Origin: an uncultured Christensenella sp.
GTDB lineage: Bacteria > Bacillota > Clostridia > Christensenellales > Borkfalkiaceae
NCBI GenBank assembly: GCA_910586365.1
Contig: CAJUGP010000014.1
Location: 1 to 45,839 of the forward strand
Direction: 5' to 3'
DNA: 45,839 bases
Positions 1-8,625 of the stretch are shown one piece after another (position 1 is the first letter of the stretch; each line of letters starts with the position of its first letter). The notes beneath the pieces are model-generated. The model searched no databases and had not been told where the DNA came from. It worked only from the letters and a program-made list of their open reading frames with translations. The translations under genes and the position numbers were made by a program.

Positions 1-1
1 C

Positions 2-1594
2 ACGCAGGAAAATCCCTATCAGATCGTAAAAGAGCGCGCGACGATCAAAATATTCGTGCCGCGCGGCACGATGAATCCGCATTTTTCGGAAATGAAAATG
101 TTCAAGGTGCTTTCCGAGGTGACGAACCTTGATTTCGAGTTTACCGAAGCGGATACGGGCGCGTATTCGACGCTGCGCTCGGCGGCGTGGGGCGATCGCG
201 ATAACCTGCCCGATCTGTTTTTATTCAGCAATCCCATTTCCGAACAGGTCGTTTATTCGCAGTACGGCGCGCTCGTGCGTTTTAACGACGATAATCTGAC
301 TTCGGGCGGCGTGCAGGCGGGCAACCTGATCGAAAATTACATGCCCAACTATAAGGCGCTGCTCGATCGGAATTTCGATATTCAAACGTCGATTTCCGCC
401 AAAGAGGTCGCAACGCTTGCCGACGGGTATATGTATTGCACGCTGAGCGTAAACGACGTGCCGCGCGATCTCACGTTCAAAATGTTTCTCAATCAGCAAT
501 GGATCGAAAATCTGCGCGAGGACGGCATAACGATGCCCGACGGCAAGGAAATTCCCGACGCCGTGGAGATCAAAACGGTAGAGGAGTTTATCGACGTTTT
601 GCGGCTTTTTAAGAAGTACGACGCCAACCATAACGGCAAGGATAACGACGAGATCCCCGTTACGGCGAAAGAGCTTTCGTATCTGCGCAACTTCATTTTG
701 GCGGCGTGCGGTTACGTTACGCCCGAAATCGAGGTGAAAAACGACGGAAGCGACGTCGTGTTCGTTCCGCAGACCGACGCATATAAAAAGTATCTCGAAA
801 TCATGAACGTGCTTTATACGGAAGGGCTGCTGCACAGCGAAACCTTTTCAATCAAGACCGACCAGCAGCTTGCCAAATACGGTTTGGAAGGGCGGCTCGG
901 GTGCTACTGCGCCGCCGCGCCCTACATCATCGTGGGCGACAGCCTTGCCGACGATTACGTGGCGTTCGGTCCGCTCACGAGCGAATATTACACGGGAACG
1001 CCGCTGCAATGGGGGTTCAGTTATTTCCAGCCCGACGGCGCGGTGATCCCCGCGGGCACGCCGTACGTGCGCGAGGTGGCGCGTTTGCTCGATATCATGT
1101 ACTCCGATTTGGGCGTGCAGCTCATTTCTTACGGCTTGGAAAACGAGGACTGGACGTGGGATAACGAAGAAAAAACGTCGTGGTCCTTCCATGTGCCCGA
1201 AACGTGGACGGGCACGCAGGAAGAATACCGCGCGACGATCACGCCCAACGTGGGCACGGCGTCGGGGCTTTATTGGAGCTACGAATTCGTCGGCAAAATG
1301 AACGATAAAACCATTTCGTCCCTCAACAAGATGAGCGAACGCTATCTGCCGTATCTGAAAGTGCCGATCCCGCAGGAGGTGAAGCTCGGCGGCGGCGAAT
1401 ACGATACGGTCACGACGATCAGCGCGGGCATGAATGTGTATATCAACAGCATGGAATACGAATTCGTGACGGGAGTCAAGAAGCTCGACAGCGATTGGGA
1501 AGGCTTTCAGGCAAAGCTCAAACAGTACCGCGCCGACGAAATGCTGCAGCTTTACAGCAAAGCCTATCGGCAGTATTTGGAAAACAAGTCTTAA
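2..1594 (+). CDS. Extracellular solute-binding protein of a sugar ABC transporter (5'-truncated)
   Basis: The reading frame is already open at the left edge of the window, so the N-terminus, including any lipoprotein signal, is missing; 530 codons remain. The visible start (TIKIFVPRGTMNPHFSEM) and the following FTEADTGAYSTLRSAAWGD stretch are typical of the large lipoprotein binding proteins of CUT1-type oligosaccharide importers in Clostridia. It would capture an oligosaccharide outside the cell and pass it to a permease pair that must lie to the left. It ends 19 bases before a beta-helix lipoprotein gene in the same direction, which suggests it feeds the same glycan-degradation pathway. The family call rests on overall resemblance; the substrate is unknown. 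Confidence 0.8.
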   Translation, partial: TQENPYQIVKERATIKIFVPRGTMNPHFSEMKMFKVLSEVTNLDFEFTEADTGAYSTLRSAAWGDRDNLPDLFLFSNPISEQVVYSQYGALVRFNDDNLTSGGVQAGNLIENYMPNYKALLDRNFDIQTSISAKEVATLADGYMYCTLSVNDVPRDLTFKMFLNQQWIENLREDGITMPDGKEIPDAVEIKTVEEFIDVLRLFKKYDANHNGKDNDEIPVTAKELSYLRNFILAACGYVTPEIEVKNDGSDVVFVPQTDAYKKYLEIMNVLYTEGLLHSETFSIKTDQQLAKYGLEGRLGCYCAAAPYIIVGDSLADDYVAFGPLTSEYYTGTPLQWGFSYFQPDGAVIPAGTPYVREVARLLDIMYSDLGVQLISYGLENEDWTWDNEEKTSWSFHVPETWTGTQEEYRATITPNVGTASGLYWSYEFVGKMNDKTISSLNKMSERYLPYLKVPIPQEVKLGGGEYDTVTTISAGMNVYINSMEYEFVTGVKKLDSDWEGFQAKLKQYRADEMLQLYSKAYRQYLENKS

Positions 1595-1613
1595 CGGACG
1601 GGGGGGAGAAGGT

Positions 1614-3596
1614 ATGAAGCGGAAATTATTTACGGGTGCGATTGCGGCGGTTTGTCTGTTTGCGATAGTCGGCTGCGGCGGTAACGGCGGCGGCAACGGA
1701 GAGAACAACGGCGGCGATCCGCCCGAACCGCCCGCGGATACGCGGCAGGAGGTCGATTTGAAAACGCTTTGCGGTGAACTCGGTTCGTCTTATTATTCCA
1801 AAAATTTGAAGTGCGGCGAGCCTTCGGGGCTTTCCGATCCCTCGCTCGTTGGCGCAAACGAGAGCAAGATGAACGAGGAACGTTATCCCGTTCCCGCGTC
1901 CGTCGAGCATACGTATTTGGCGTCGGAACACAAAATTCTGCCCGAAAACAATAACAATACTGCGGCGCTCAACGCCCTGCTTTCCTCGCTCAAAAGCGTC
2001 GAAGGCAGCAAAAAAATAGTTTTTCCCGCAGGCGTATACCGTTTTTCGGATACCGTTACGCTGACGGGGCTTTCCGACCTCTATTTCGTCGGGGAGGGCA
2101 CGACGGAATTTGTCATGAATAACTGGACGGTCGCCGTCCGCATGCAAGACTGTTCGGACGTGCATTTCAATCATATCGATTTCGATTACGCCGTCAGTCC
2201 CACGGTGACGGGCGTCGTGCAGGCTGCCGACGAGGCGGCGCGCACCGTTACGATCGCCGTCAACGAAGGGTTCGACATGAGCCACTACCTTTACAACGGC
2301 GGCAAGATCAATTACGGCAATTACATGGAATTCGTAAAAGACGACGTAACTGGCGACTATTATCCCGACGATTCGGGTATGCTGCGCTACAATTCCACGG
2401 GCGATCGGGTGAATATGATCACCGACGGGAAGTACGATAAGCAGACGAACACGCTTACGCTCACGTTCGGGCAGGGGTGGTATAAAAAGCCCGCGGCGGG
2501 TAAAGTCGTTTCGGTAGGGTATACCATGTACGAATACTACACGTTTGAAATGCGCGCGTGTAAAAATTATTACATGGAAGACTGCAATATCTATACCTCG
2601 GCGGGCATGACCTTCGGATTCTATTCTTCGGAGAATATTTACCTCAACAGAACCAACCTGCGTCTGCGCGAGGGGAGCAACCGTTTGATGACGGCAACGG
2701 CGGACGGACTGCACACCAACGACTGTTACGGCGATCTGATCGTGTCCAACAGCCTTTACGAAAACTCGCACGACGATTCCATTAACGTTTGCACGTTCTA
2801 CAAAACGGTGCAAAGCGCTTCGGGCAAAACGATCACCTGCGCCGCGCCCAACGCGGCGGCGAACTTCCCCACGGAAGTCGGCGACAAGCTCGAAATCTAC
2901 AACTCTGCCATGGAAGTTATGGCAAGCTACACGGTACAAAGCGTGGAATCTTACGGTTTGATTTACGAGATCACGGTGGACGGCAGCACGCGGAAGATCG
3001 AAGAAGGGTATCTTGTGGGCAATCTGACGCGCACGCCGAAATTCGTTGCCGAGAACTGCGTGTTCCGCAACAAGCGCAACCGCGGCATCTTGTGCCAAAC
3101 GCAGAATTCCGAAATTCGCAACTGCTCCTTCTACAACGTGATTCACGGCGCGATCAATCTGCACAGCTCGTTCGACGGATTCTTTAACGAAGGGCTGATC
3201 CCGCGCGACGTTACCGTGAAGAACTGCAAGTTCGTGAACAATCATTCTTCGGCGGGAACGGACGTCGACGTTTTTCGGTACGGCGGAACGATCGTGCCCG
3301 ATACGATCAGGAACATTACAATCGAAAACAATTATTTCGAGTCGAACATGGGGCAGAACGTGCGCTTTCTCGGCGCGGGAAGCTGCACCGTGAAAAACAA
3401 TCTCTGTTATAACGGCGCGCGTTCGGCAAGCAGCTTTTATCTTGCCAAAATCGAAAAATCCGATCGCATTTCCGTGATCGACAATTTCGTGTATTTCCGT
3501 TACGAAAAGAGCGGTTGGCAATATCTCAACGAAATCGACGCAAGCAAGACCGAATTTCACGGAAACGGCGTGAAGAACGCCGCCGTGGCGGAATAA
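1614..3596 (+). CDS. Right-handed parallel beta-helix lipoprotein, putative glycosidase (GH110-like motif)
   Basis: 660 residues. A lysine-rich start, hydrophobic segment and Cys21 (AIVGC) make a lipoprotein signal, so the protein should sit on the outer face of the membrane. A short Gly/Asn linker follows. The rest has repeated short beta-strand turns with Asn ladders (for example VKNNL and IENNYF), as expected of a parallel beta-helix. A conserved block carries ADGLH (Asp364) and HDD (Asp387, Asp388). The spacing of 23 between the single Asp and the Asp pair is, from memory, like the catalytic Asp triad of GH110 alpha-galactosidases. The G-rich ribosome-binding site (GGGGGGAGAAGG, 1601-1612) supports this start. 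It is paralogous to the next gene. Alternatives are another beta-helix lyase or hydrolase family; the substrate is unknown. Confidence 0.75.
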   Translation: MKRKLFTGAIAAVCLFAIVGCGGNGGGNGENNGGDPPEPPADTRQEVDLKTLCGELGSSYYSKNLKCGEPSGLSDPSLVGANESKMNEERYPVPASVEHTYLASEHKILPENNNNTAALNALLSSLKSVEGSKKIVFPAGVYRFSDTVTLTGLSDLYFVGEGTTEFVMNNWTVAVRMQDCSDVHFNHIDFDYAVSPTVTGVVQAADEAARTVTIAVNEGFDMSHYLYNGGKINYGNYMEFVKDDVTGDYYPDDSGMLRYNSTGDRVNMITDGKYDKQTNTLTLTFGQGWYKKPAAGKVVSVGYTMYEYYTFEMRACKNYYMEDCNIYTSAGMTFGFYSSENIYLNRTNLRLREGSNRLMTATADGLHTNDCYGDLIVSNSLYENSHDDSINVCTFYKTVQSASGKTITCAAPNAAANFPTEVGDKLEIYNSAMEVMASYTVQSVESYGLIYEITVDGSTRKIEEGYLVGNLTRTPKFVAENCVFRNKRNRGILCQTQNSEIRNCSFYNVIHGAINLHSSFDGFFNEGLIPRDVTVKNCKFVNNHSSAGTDVDVFRYGGTIVPDTIRNITIENNYFESNMGQNVRFLGAGSCTVKNNLCYNGARSASSFYLAKIEKSDRISVIDNFVYFRYEKSGWQYLNEIDASKTEFHGNGVKNAAVAE

Positions 3597-3605
3597 GGAG
3601 GAGTT

Positions 3606-6329
3606 ATGAAAAGCAAAAAAACAATGGCAATACTGCTCGGCGCGGCGATGACGCTTTCGGCGTTTACCGCCTGCGCAAAAGTTCCGGGCGGGAATCCGGG
3701 CGGAAATCCCGACGACGGCGACAATCCCAAGCCTCCCGTAACGGAAACGCAGCCGATCGCCGACGCCGTCCGCCTGCTCGACGGCACGCCCTTTCAAAGC
3801 GAAGATGTCACGGGCAATTACGGGCTTTCCGATGCCTCTGCGGTCGGTGTAAGCCCTGCCGCGGCGCAAACCGAACTTTATTCCAAAAAAGCCGACGCCG
3901 AATTTGCGAGCGGGCAAGTGGTCGAAGTCGATTCCTTTGCGGGAACGGACGACGAGAAGATGACTGCCGCGATCGCTCAGGCGAAGGAGAAGAACGGCGG
4001 GGGAGAGGTCAAGCTCAAACTGCCCGACAGGGACGTGACGCTCACCGCGCCCGTAACATTAAACGGTTTTAACGGGCTTTGGGTCGAAGGCGGAGAAAAA
4101 ACGCAGCTTATGATCGACTGCGCGCAGGCAGGCGGCTGGGTGGGCGCGATCCGCGCGTCCGCTTCCCGAAACCTGCATCTCAATTCGATCGATATCGATT
4201 ACGCCGTGCTGCCCTCGATCACGGGTTACGTCGTTTCGTCCGACAAGGACGCGCTGTCCGTGACGATGCGCATTCCCGAGAGCATGCATTCCACGGTCGC
4301 GGCGTACCGCAGCAGCGAAAGCTTGGGCAAATCAATTAAATCGATCATCGAATACAACCGCTTTACGAACGCGCCGGCGGAAAGCGGCATCGTCGCCATT
4401 CATTCCGACGGGGTCGTAAAGAATTTCTCGTTTAACGGAAACGAGGAGATCACGGTAAATTTCAGCGAAAGCTACGCGCAGAAGTTCGAGGCTCCCGTGA
4501 AAAACACGCCGTTTACGATCGGGTTCGCCATGTACGATAATGCGGGCGTGAGCTTCAATTCCTGCGAAAACGTATACGTGGAGGACTGCAACCTGTACGC
4601 CTGCCCCGGCATGGCTTGCACGGTCGGTTCGACGACGAATTTTTACGCCAACCGCTTTAACTTCGCGCTCAAAGAGGACCGTTTTATGACGGCGACGGCG
4701 GACGGCTTCCACGCCTCGCTGTGCCTCGGCGAAGTGAAGATCACGAACAGCGTGCTCGAAAACACGCACGACGACGCGCTCAATATTAAATCGGGCTATT
4801 GGTATTCGCTGAGCAATTACGATGCGACGGCGCGCGAATTTACCTTTGCGCGTAAAACGGGCACGTCGCCCGCGACTACGGTCGGGGATACGATCGAGCT
4901 TTACGCAAGCGATACGTTCACGCTGCTCGGCTCTTTCACGGTGAAAGAGGTTTCGGGCAGCGACGCCTCCATTACGGTAAAGGTGAACGAACGCATTTCG
5001 GGCAACGTCGATTGGAGCAAAGCGATGATGACGAACGTATCCAAATCGGCAACGCTCACGTTTACGAACAATATCGTGCGCAACAAGCGCAACCGCGGCA
5101 TTTTGGTGCAGGTGCGCGGCGCGTTGATCGAAAACAACGCGTTTATGAACGTCGGGCACGGTTCGATGCAGATCGCTTCTTCCATGGATATTTACAACGA
5201 AACCACCGTTCCGCGCAATATTGTCGTGCGCGGCAACAAGCTCGTGAATAACGGGTATCTGCTCGGCGAGGGGCTGCGCGGCGATATTTCCGCTTTTGCG
5301 ATCGGTTCGACGGCGATCGTCGCTCCGCCCGATACGGTGAAGAACGTGACGGTGGAAAACAACTATATTTCCAACAGCGGCAACGCGGGCATCTCCTTCC
5401 GCGGCGTGGGCAGCACGACGGTGGAAAACAATCTGTTTTATAACGCGGCGCGCGTTTACGCGAGCGAAATGACGGAATGCTGCATCGAGCTTGAAAACTG
5501 CGCGGATATTCTCATCAAGGGCAATTTCAACTATAATACGAACGATTCCGCCACGTTCTCGGGCATCATTCCCTGCGGCATGACGAACACCGACGACATC
5601 ACGCTCGAAAACAATACCAATCTGCGTTATCAGGAAACGGACGGCGAAGTGCCCAACACCGAAGTGAAGAAGCTTGCGACGGGCGCGATCACGATCGACG
5701 GCGATCTTTCGGATTGGGAAGGGATCGGCAGCAGCGTTGCCATGAACGGTGCGAGCGAAACGACGGGCGACGAAATTCTGCACGAAACCTACCGCGACGT
5801 GTTCGACGTGCGCACGGCGAAAATCGCCTGGACGGACGACGGCGTATATATCGCGTTCGACGTTTTCGACGATACGCCCGACTATAAAACGATCGCCAAC
5901 TCGTGGGAGGGCGACGGCGTGGAGATCTTCCTTTCCACGGTGCTCAATATGCCCAACGCCGACTTCCAGCTCTTCCGCAACGACGGCGACGTGCTGCAGC
6001 TTGCCTCCGTGCCGAATTGGACGGTTCCCTACAACGTGATCACGAGCCGTTCGAGCGATGCAATTTTCAACGGCAAAGATGCGATCCAAGTAAAAACGAT
6101 CGTGCGCGACGACGGGTATTCGGGCGAAATGTTCTTCCCGTTCAGCCTGTTCTCGGGCGTGAAAGAGGCGGCGGACAGCGGAGAGAAAGTGGCGATCGCG
6201 TTCGTGTTCATGGACGCCGACCGCGACAACATCGGCAGGAAGCGCATTCAGGTTTCCAACGTGCCTCACTTTGTCGAGGCAAACAAGACGAAAACGGCAA
6301 AAATGCCGACCTTTACGTTCGTCGCTTAA
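3606..6329 (+). CDS. Parallel beta-helix lipoprotein with C-terminal CBM9-like domain
   Basis: 907 residues, starting 9 bases after the previous gene with an AAGGAGG ribosome-binding site. Cys23 (AFTAC) is the lipidation site. Residues of about 100-660 form a parallel beta-helix paralogous to the preceding protein. They include the same signature, ADGFH (Asp366) and HDD (Asp389, Asp390), again 23 residues apart. From about residue 695 to the end there is a carbohydrate-binding CBM9-like domain: ITIDGDLSDWEG, then AKIAWTDDGVYIAFDVFDD, then WEGDGVEIFLS. That fold commonly anchors secreted hydrolases to glycans. The paralogue upstream lacks this domain, so the two may act on different forms of one substrate. 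The enzymatic role is inferred from the motif. Confidence 0.78.
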   Translation: MKSKKTMAILLGAAMTLSAFTACAKVPGGNPGGNPDDGDNPKPPVTETQPIADAVRLLDGTPFQSEDVTGNYGLSDASAVGVSPAAAQTELYSKKADAEFASGQVVEVDSFAGTDDEKMTAAIAQAKEKNGGGEVKLKLPDRDVTLTAPVTLNGFNGLWVEGGEKTQLMIDCAQAGGWVGAIRASASRNLHLNSIDIDYAVLPSITGYVVSSDKDALSVTMRIPESMHSTVAAYRSSESLGKSIKSIIEYNRFTNAPAESGIVAIHSDGVVKNFSFNGNEEITVNFSESYAQKFEAPVKNTPFTIGFAMYDNAGVSFNSCENVYVEDCNLYACPGMACTVGSTTNFYANRFNFALKEDRFMTATADGFHASLCLGEVKITNSVLENTHDDALNIKSGYWYSLSNYDATAREFTFARKTGTSPATTVGDTIELYASDTFTLLGSFTVKEVSGSDASITVKVNERISGNVDWSKAMMTNVSKSATLTFTNNIVRNKRNRGILVQVRGALIENNAFMNVGHGSMQIASSMDIYNETTVPRNIVVRGNKLVNNGYLLGEGLRGDISAFAIGSTAIVAPPDTVKNVTVENNYISNSGNAGISFRGVGSTTVENNLFYNAARVYASEMTECCIELENCADILIKGNFNYNTNDSATFSGIIPCGMTNTDDITLENNTNLRYQETDGEVPNTEVKKLATGAITIDGDLSDWEGIGSSVAMNGASETTGDEILHETYRDVFDVRTAKIAWTDDGVYIAFDVFDDTPDYKTIANSWEGDGVEIFLSTVLNMPNADFQLFRNDGDVLQLASVPNWTVPYNVITSRSSDAIFNGKDAIQVKTIVRDDGYSGEMFFPFSLFSGVKEAADSGEKVAIAFVFMDADRDNIGRKRIQVSNVPHFVEANKTKTAKMPTFTFVA

Positions 6330-6341
6330 AACAGGATTTTG

Positions 6342-6357
6342 TATTCCGCGAGGAATA
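6342..6357 (+). other. Small GNRA-capped intergenic hairpin
   Basis: TATTCC, loop GCGA, GGAATA form a perfect six-pair stem with a GNRA-type tetraloop between the second beta-helix gene and the next lipoprotein gene. There is no T-run after it, so it is more likely an mRNA processing or stability element than a terminator. Confidence 0.4.
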
Positions 6358-6388
6358 TCGAAAAAAATAAAAATCGGAGGAAAAGGAA

Positions 6389-8548
6389 ATGAAACACAAA
6401 ACAGTATGGTCCGTCGTTTCGACGGCGCTTGCATGCACCATGGTCGTAAGCGCGCTCACCGCCTGCGGCGGCAAGCCGGGCGGCGACGAGGAAACGAAGT
6501 ACACCGTCACCTACGTCGGCGGCGACATGGGGGGGGGTACTGCGCCTACTTCGGGCGAGTATGCGGAAGGGGAAACCTTCACGCTCGCGCAGAACACGTT
6601 CACGAGCGACACGCATACCTTTACGGGCTGGAACGACGGCGCGGCGGACTACGCCGCGGGCGCAACCTATACCATGCCCGCGAAGAACGTGACCTTTACG
6701 GCGCAGTGGGAAGAAAACGCCGATACCGAAGCGCCCGTTATTACTTACGCGGCGGGCAAGCAGGATAGCTACACCACGACGGCGGGCACGCCCGTCACGC
6801 TGCCTTCGGCGACGGCGACGGATGCCGTTGACGGCGAAGTCGAGTTGGAAGTCACCGTTACGAGCAAGGGCGCAACCGTGACGAAAGCGGCAGACGGTTA
6901 CACGTTCGCGTCGGATACCGCGGGCGAGTACGACGTTTCGTATTACGCCGTCGACAGTTCGGACAACGAAGTCGAAGAGTTTATTTCGGTCACGGTCGAT
7001 CCCGTAAAAGCCGAAACGGAGTTGGAGCAGGGGCAGAACAATCTTTCCAACCTCGCACAGTCGGAAGTGACCTTTGTCGAGAATTTTGGAAAGGGTTACG
7101 AAAGCCCGCTCGCAAAGGGCTTCGATTTCTCGCAGGCGACGGGCAAGCCCAACGCAAGCATCGTTGCGAACGAGAATTCGATCGCGGGCAACTCGCTCAT
7201 CATCGATTATACGACGTGCGCATGGAACACGAACACGCAGTTCTGGTTCGGTTCGCTCGATAATTATCTGCGTTCGGGCAAATGGACGATCTCGATGGAC
7301 GTCAAAGTGCTCGGCGGCACGGCACCCTCGGGGCTGTACTTCTCGTTCATTTACGACGGCGACGAGAGCGGCGACAATCAGGAAATCGCGCTCGGCAAAG
7401 TAGGCGAAACGAAAACGCTGAACTTTGAAGGGATCAAGAATCTTGACGACACGAAAACCTGGCACTTCCGCGTGTTCTTCTATACGGGCAGTTCAACCTA
7501 TAAGTATGACGATTTCCGCATTGCGATTGACAATATCCGCATCACGGTGAAAGAAGTGGTCGACGCGGTCGTAGAAAGAACGGGCACGCCGAAGGAGCTT
7601 GTAGCGACCGATCTCGACGGAAACGGCTACACGCTCACGGGCGCAGACGACAATTACACCGCGCTTACCAATATGAAGTATCTCGATAAGAGTAAGCTTG
7701 TCGCGGGCGACTACCTCACGGCGGAACAGGCGGCGAATCTGACAACGGAAAACGGTTTCACTTCCGATTACGTCATTCTGGCGAATACGCAGCTCATTTA
7801 TTTTGATTCGCTCAACGGTCTTTGCTCGGATAAGGATTACGAATATACGGTTACGTTTAAGGTTTATTCGCCGAATAACTGCAGTTGGGTGTTTACGACG
7901 CAGCCTGCTAGCGGAAACCCCGCGCATAGCTCTGCGCACAGCGTCAACAATAACACTGCGACCTGGACGGTGAAATTTGTCGGTGCGGAAAATATTTACA
8001 AAGTCGGTTGGTATTACGGGCAGAACTGTCAGCTCTTCATCGGCGACATTTCGGTAAGCCGCGCGCTGCGGGAAGAAACGAACAAAACGCCGAACGGCTA
8101 CGAAGTCGGAAAAACTTGGACGAAAAACGCAAATGAAATCAACCTTGGAAACAAAGGTACTTCCGTCGTATGCAGCGAGGTTAGCTTATCCGAGGGGGGG
8201 GGTACGTTAGCCGATCACGCAGGTTTTGAAAACAAAGCCGTTCATTTCAATCCGCAGGCTACGAACGTAACGATGGAGTGTTTCAATGGAAACAACACGT
8301 TGGAAAACGGTTGCACGTACAAAATCACCGTGAATTTGTATATCGTTTCCTTAACGGGAAGATTAACCTTCAATTTCGATAATGCCGTATTCCCCGATAT
8401 CGTAACCAATAAAACGGGTTATCAAAAAGTCGAAATTACTTGGAAAGCGAACAGAAACGTGGATTTCTTCAGTTTCTTCTTTCCGGACGGAAGCACGGGT
8501 GAATTCTATTGCTCGTCGATCACCTACGAACTGACGGCGCTTGCTTAA
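6389..8548 (+). CDS. Multi-domain surface lipoprotein (InlB-type repeat, Ig-like domain, carbohydrate-binding-like modules)
   Basis: 719 residues with a GGAGGAAAAGGAA ribosome-binding site. Cys26 (ALTAC) is a lipobox cysteine. Residues of about 34-105 resemble an InlB B-repeat (YTVTYVGGD at the start, TFTGWNDG, then VTFTAQWE). Residues of about 110-210 resemble an Ig-like domain of the kind starting DTEAPVI and ending YYAVDSSDNEVEEFISV. After that come three beta-sandwich-like stretches (about 225-395, 405-570, 585-719) rich in aromatic residues, plausible carbohydrate-binding modules. No catalytic motif was recognised. Two runs of nine G, at 6529-6537 and 8194-8202, lie inside the coding frame. 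It probably holds glycan or mediates adhesion for the cluster; the domain limits are estimates. Confidence 0.75.
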   Translation: MKHKTVWSVVSTALACTMVVSALTACGGKPGGDEETKYTVTYVGGDMGGGTAPTSGEYAEGETFTLAQNTFTSDTHTFTGWNDGAADYAAGATYTMPAKNVTFTAQWEENADTEAPVITYAAGKQDSYTTTAGTPVTLPSATATDAVDGEVELEVTVTSKGATVTKAADGYTFASDTAGEYDVSYYAVDSSDNEVEEFISVTVDPVKAETELEQGQNNLSNLAQSEVTFVENFGKGYESPLAKGFDFSQATGKPNASIVANENSIAGNSLIIDYTTCAWNTNTQFWFGSLDNYLRSGKWTISMDVKVLGGTAPSGLYFSFIYDGDESGDNQEIALGKVGETKTLNFEGIKNLDDTKTWHFRVFFYTGSSTYKYDDFRIAIDNIRITVKEVVDAVVERTGTPKELVATDLDGNGYTLTGADDNYTALTNMKYLDKSKLVAGDYLTAEQAANLTTENGFTSDYVILANTQLIYFDSLNGLCSDKDYEYTVTFKVYSPNNCSWVFTTQPASGNPAHSSAHSVNNNTATWTVKFVGAENIYKVGWYYGQNCQLFIGDISVSRALREETNKTPNGYEVGKTWTKNANEINLGNKGTSVVCSEVSLSEGGGTLADHAGFENKAVHFNPQATNVTMECFNGNNTLENGCTYKITVNLYIVSLTGRLTFNFDNAVFPDIVTNKTGYQKVEITWKANRNVDFFSFFFPDGSTGEFYCSSITYELTALA
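6529..6537 (+). repeat. G9 homopolymer tract in a surface-lipoprotein gene
   Basis: Nine consecutive G followed by TAC, encoding part of Met-Gly-Gly-Gly-Thr near residues 47-50. Gain or loss of one G would truncate the lipoprotein, so the tract could act as a slippage switch. It could equally be a place of sequencing error. Confidence 0.6.
8194..8202 (+). repeat. Second G9 homopolymer tract in the same gene
   Basis: Nine consecutive G, again followed by TAC and again encoding Gly-Gly-Gly-Thr (about residues 603-606). It has the same length, same reading frame and same 3' flank as the tract at 6529-6537. Confidence 0.6.
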
Positions 8549-8576
8549 AATTTCCCAAAATACGCCGAACCGAAGC

Positions 8577-8598
8577 AAGGGGGGAGCGATCCTCCCTT
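8577..8598 (+). other. Intergenic hairpin between lipoprotein and GH127-like genes
   Basis: AAGGGGGGA and TCCTCCCTT pair over nine positions (one G-T) around a GCGA loop. Only three T follow, so it would be a weak terminator or a transcript-stability stem separating the surface genes from the intracellular enzyme genes. Confidence 0.4.
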
Positions 8599-8625
8599 TC
8601 TCGGCGGCATAAAGGAGTGGACACT

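Noticed and set aside
1626..6434. Very long antisense open frames (about 700-760 codons) opposite the beta-helix genes
   Set aside because: They mirror the codon bias of the real plus-strand genes, encode Arg/His/Val-rich nonsense with no motif, and lack ribosome-binding sites. The plus-strand frames have lipoprotein signals and recognisable domains.
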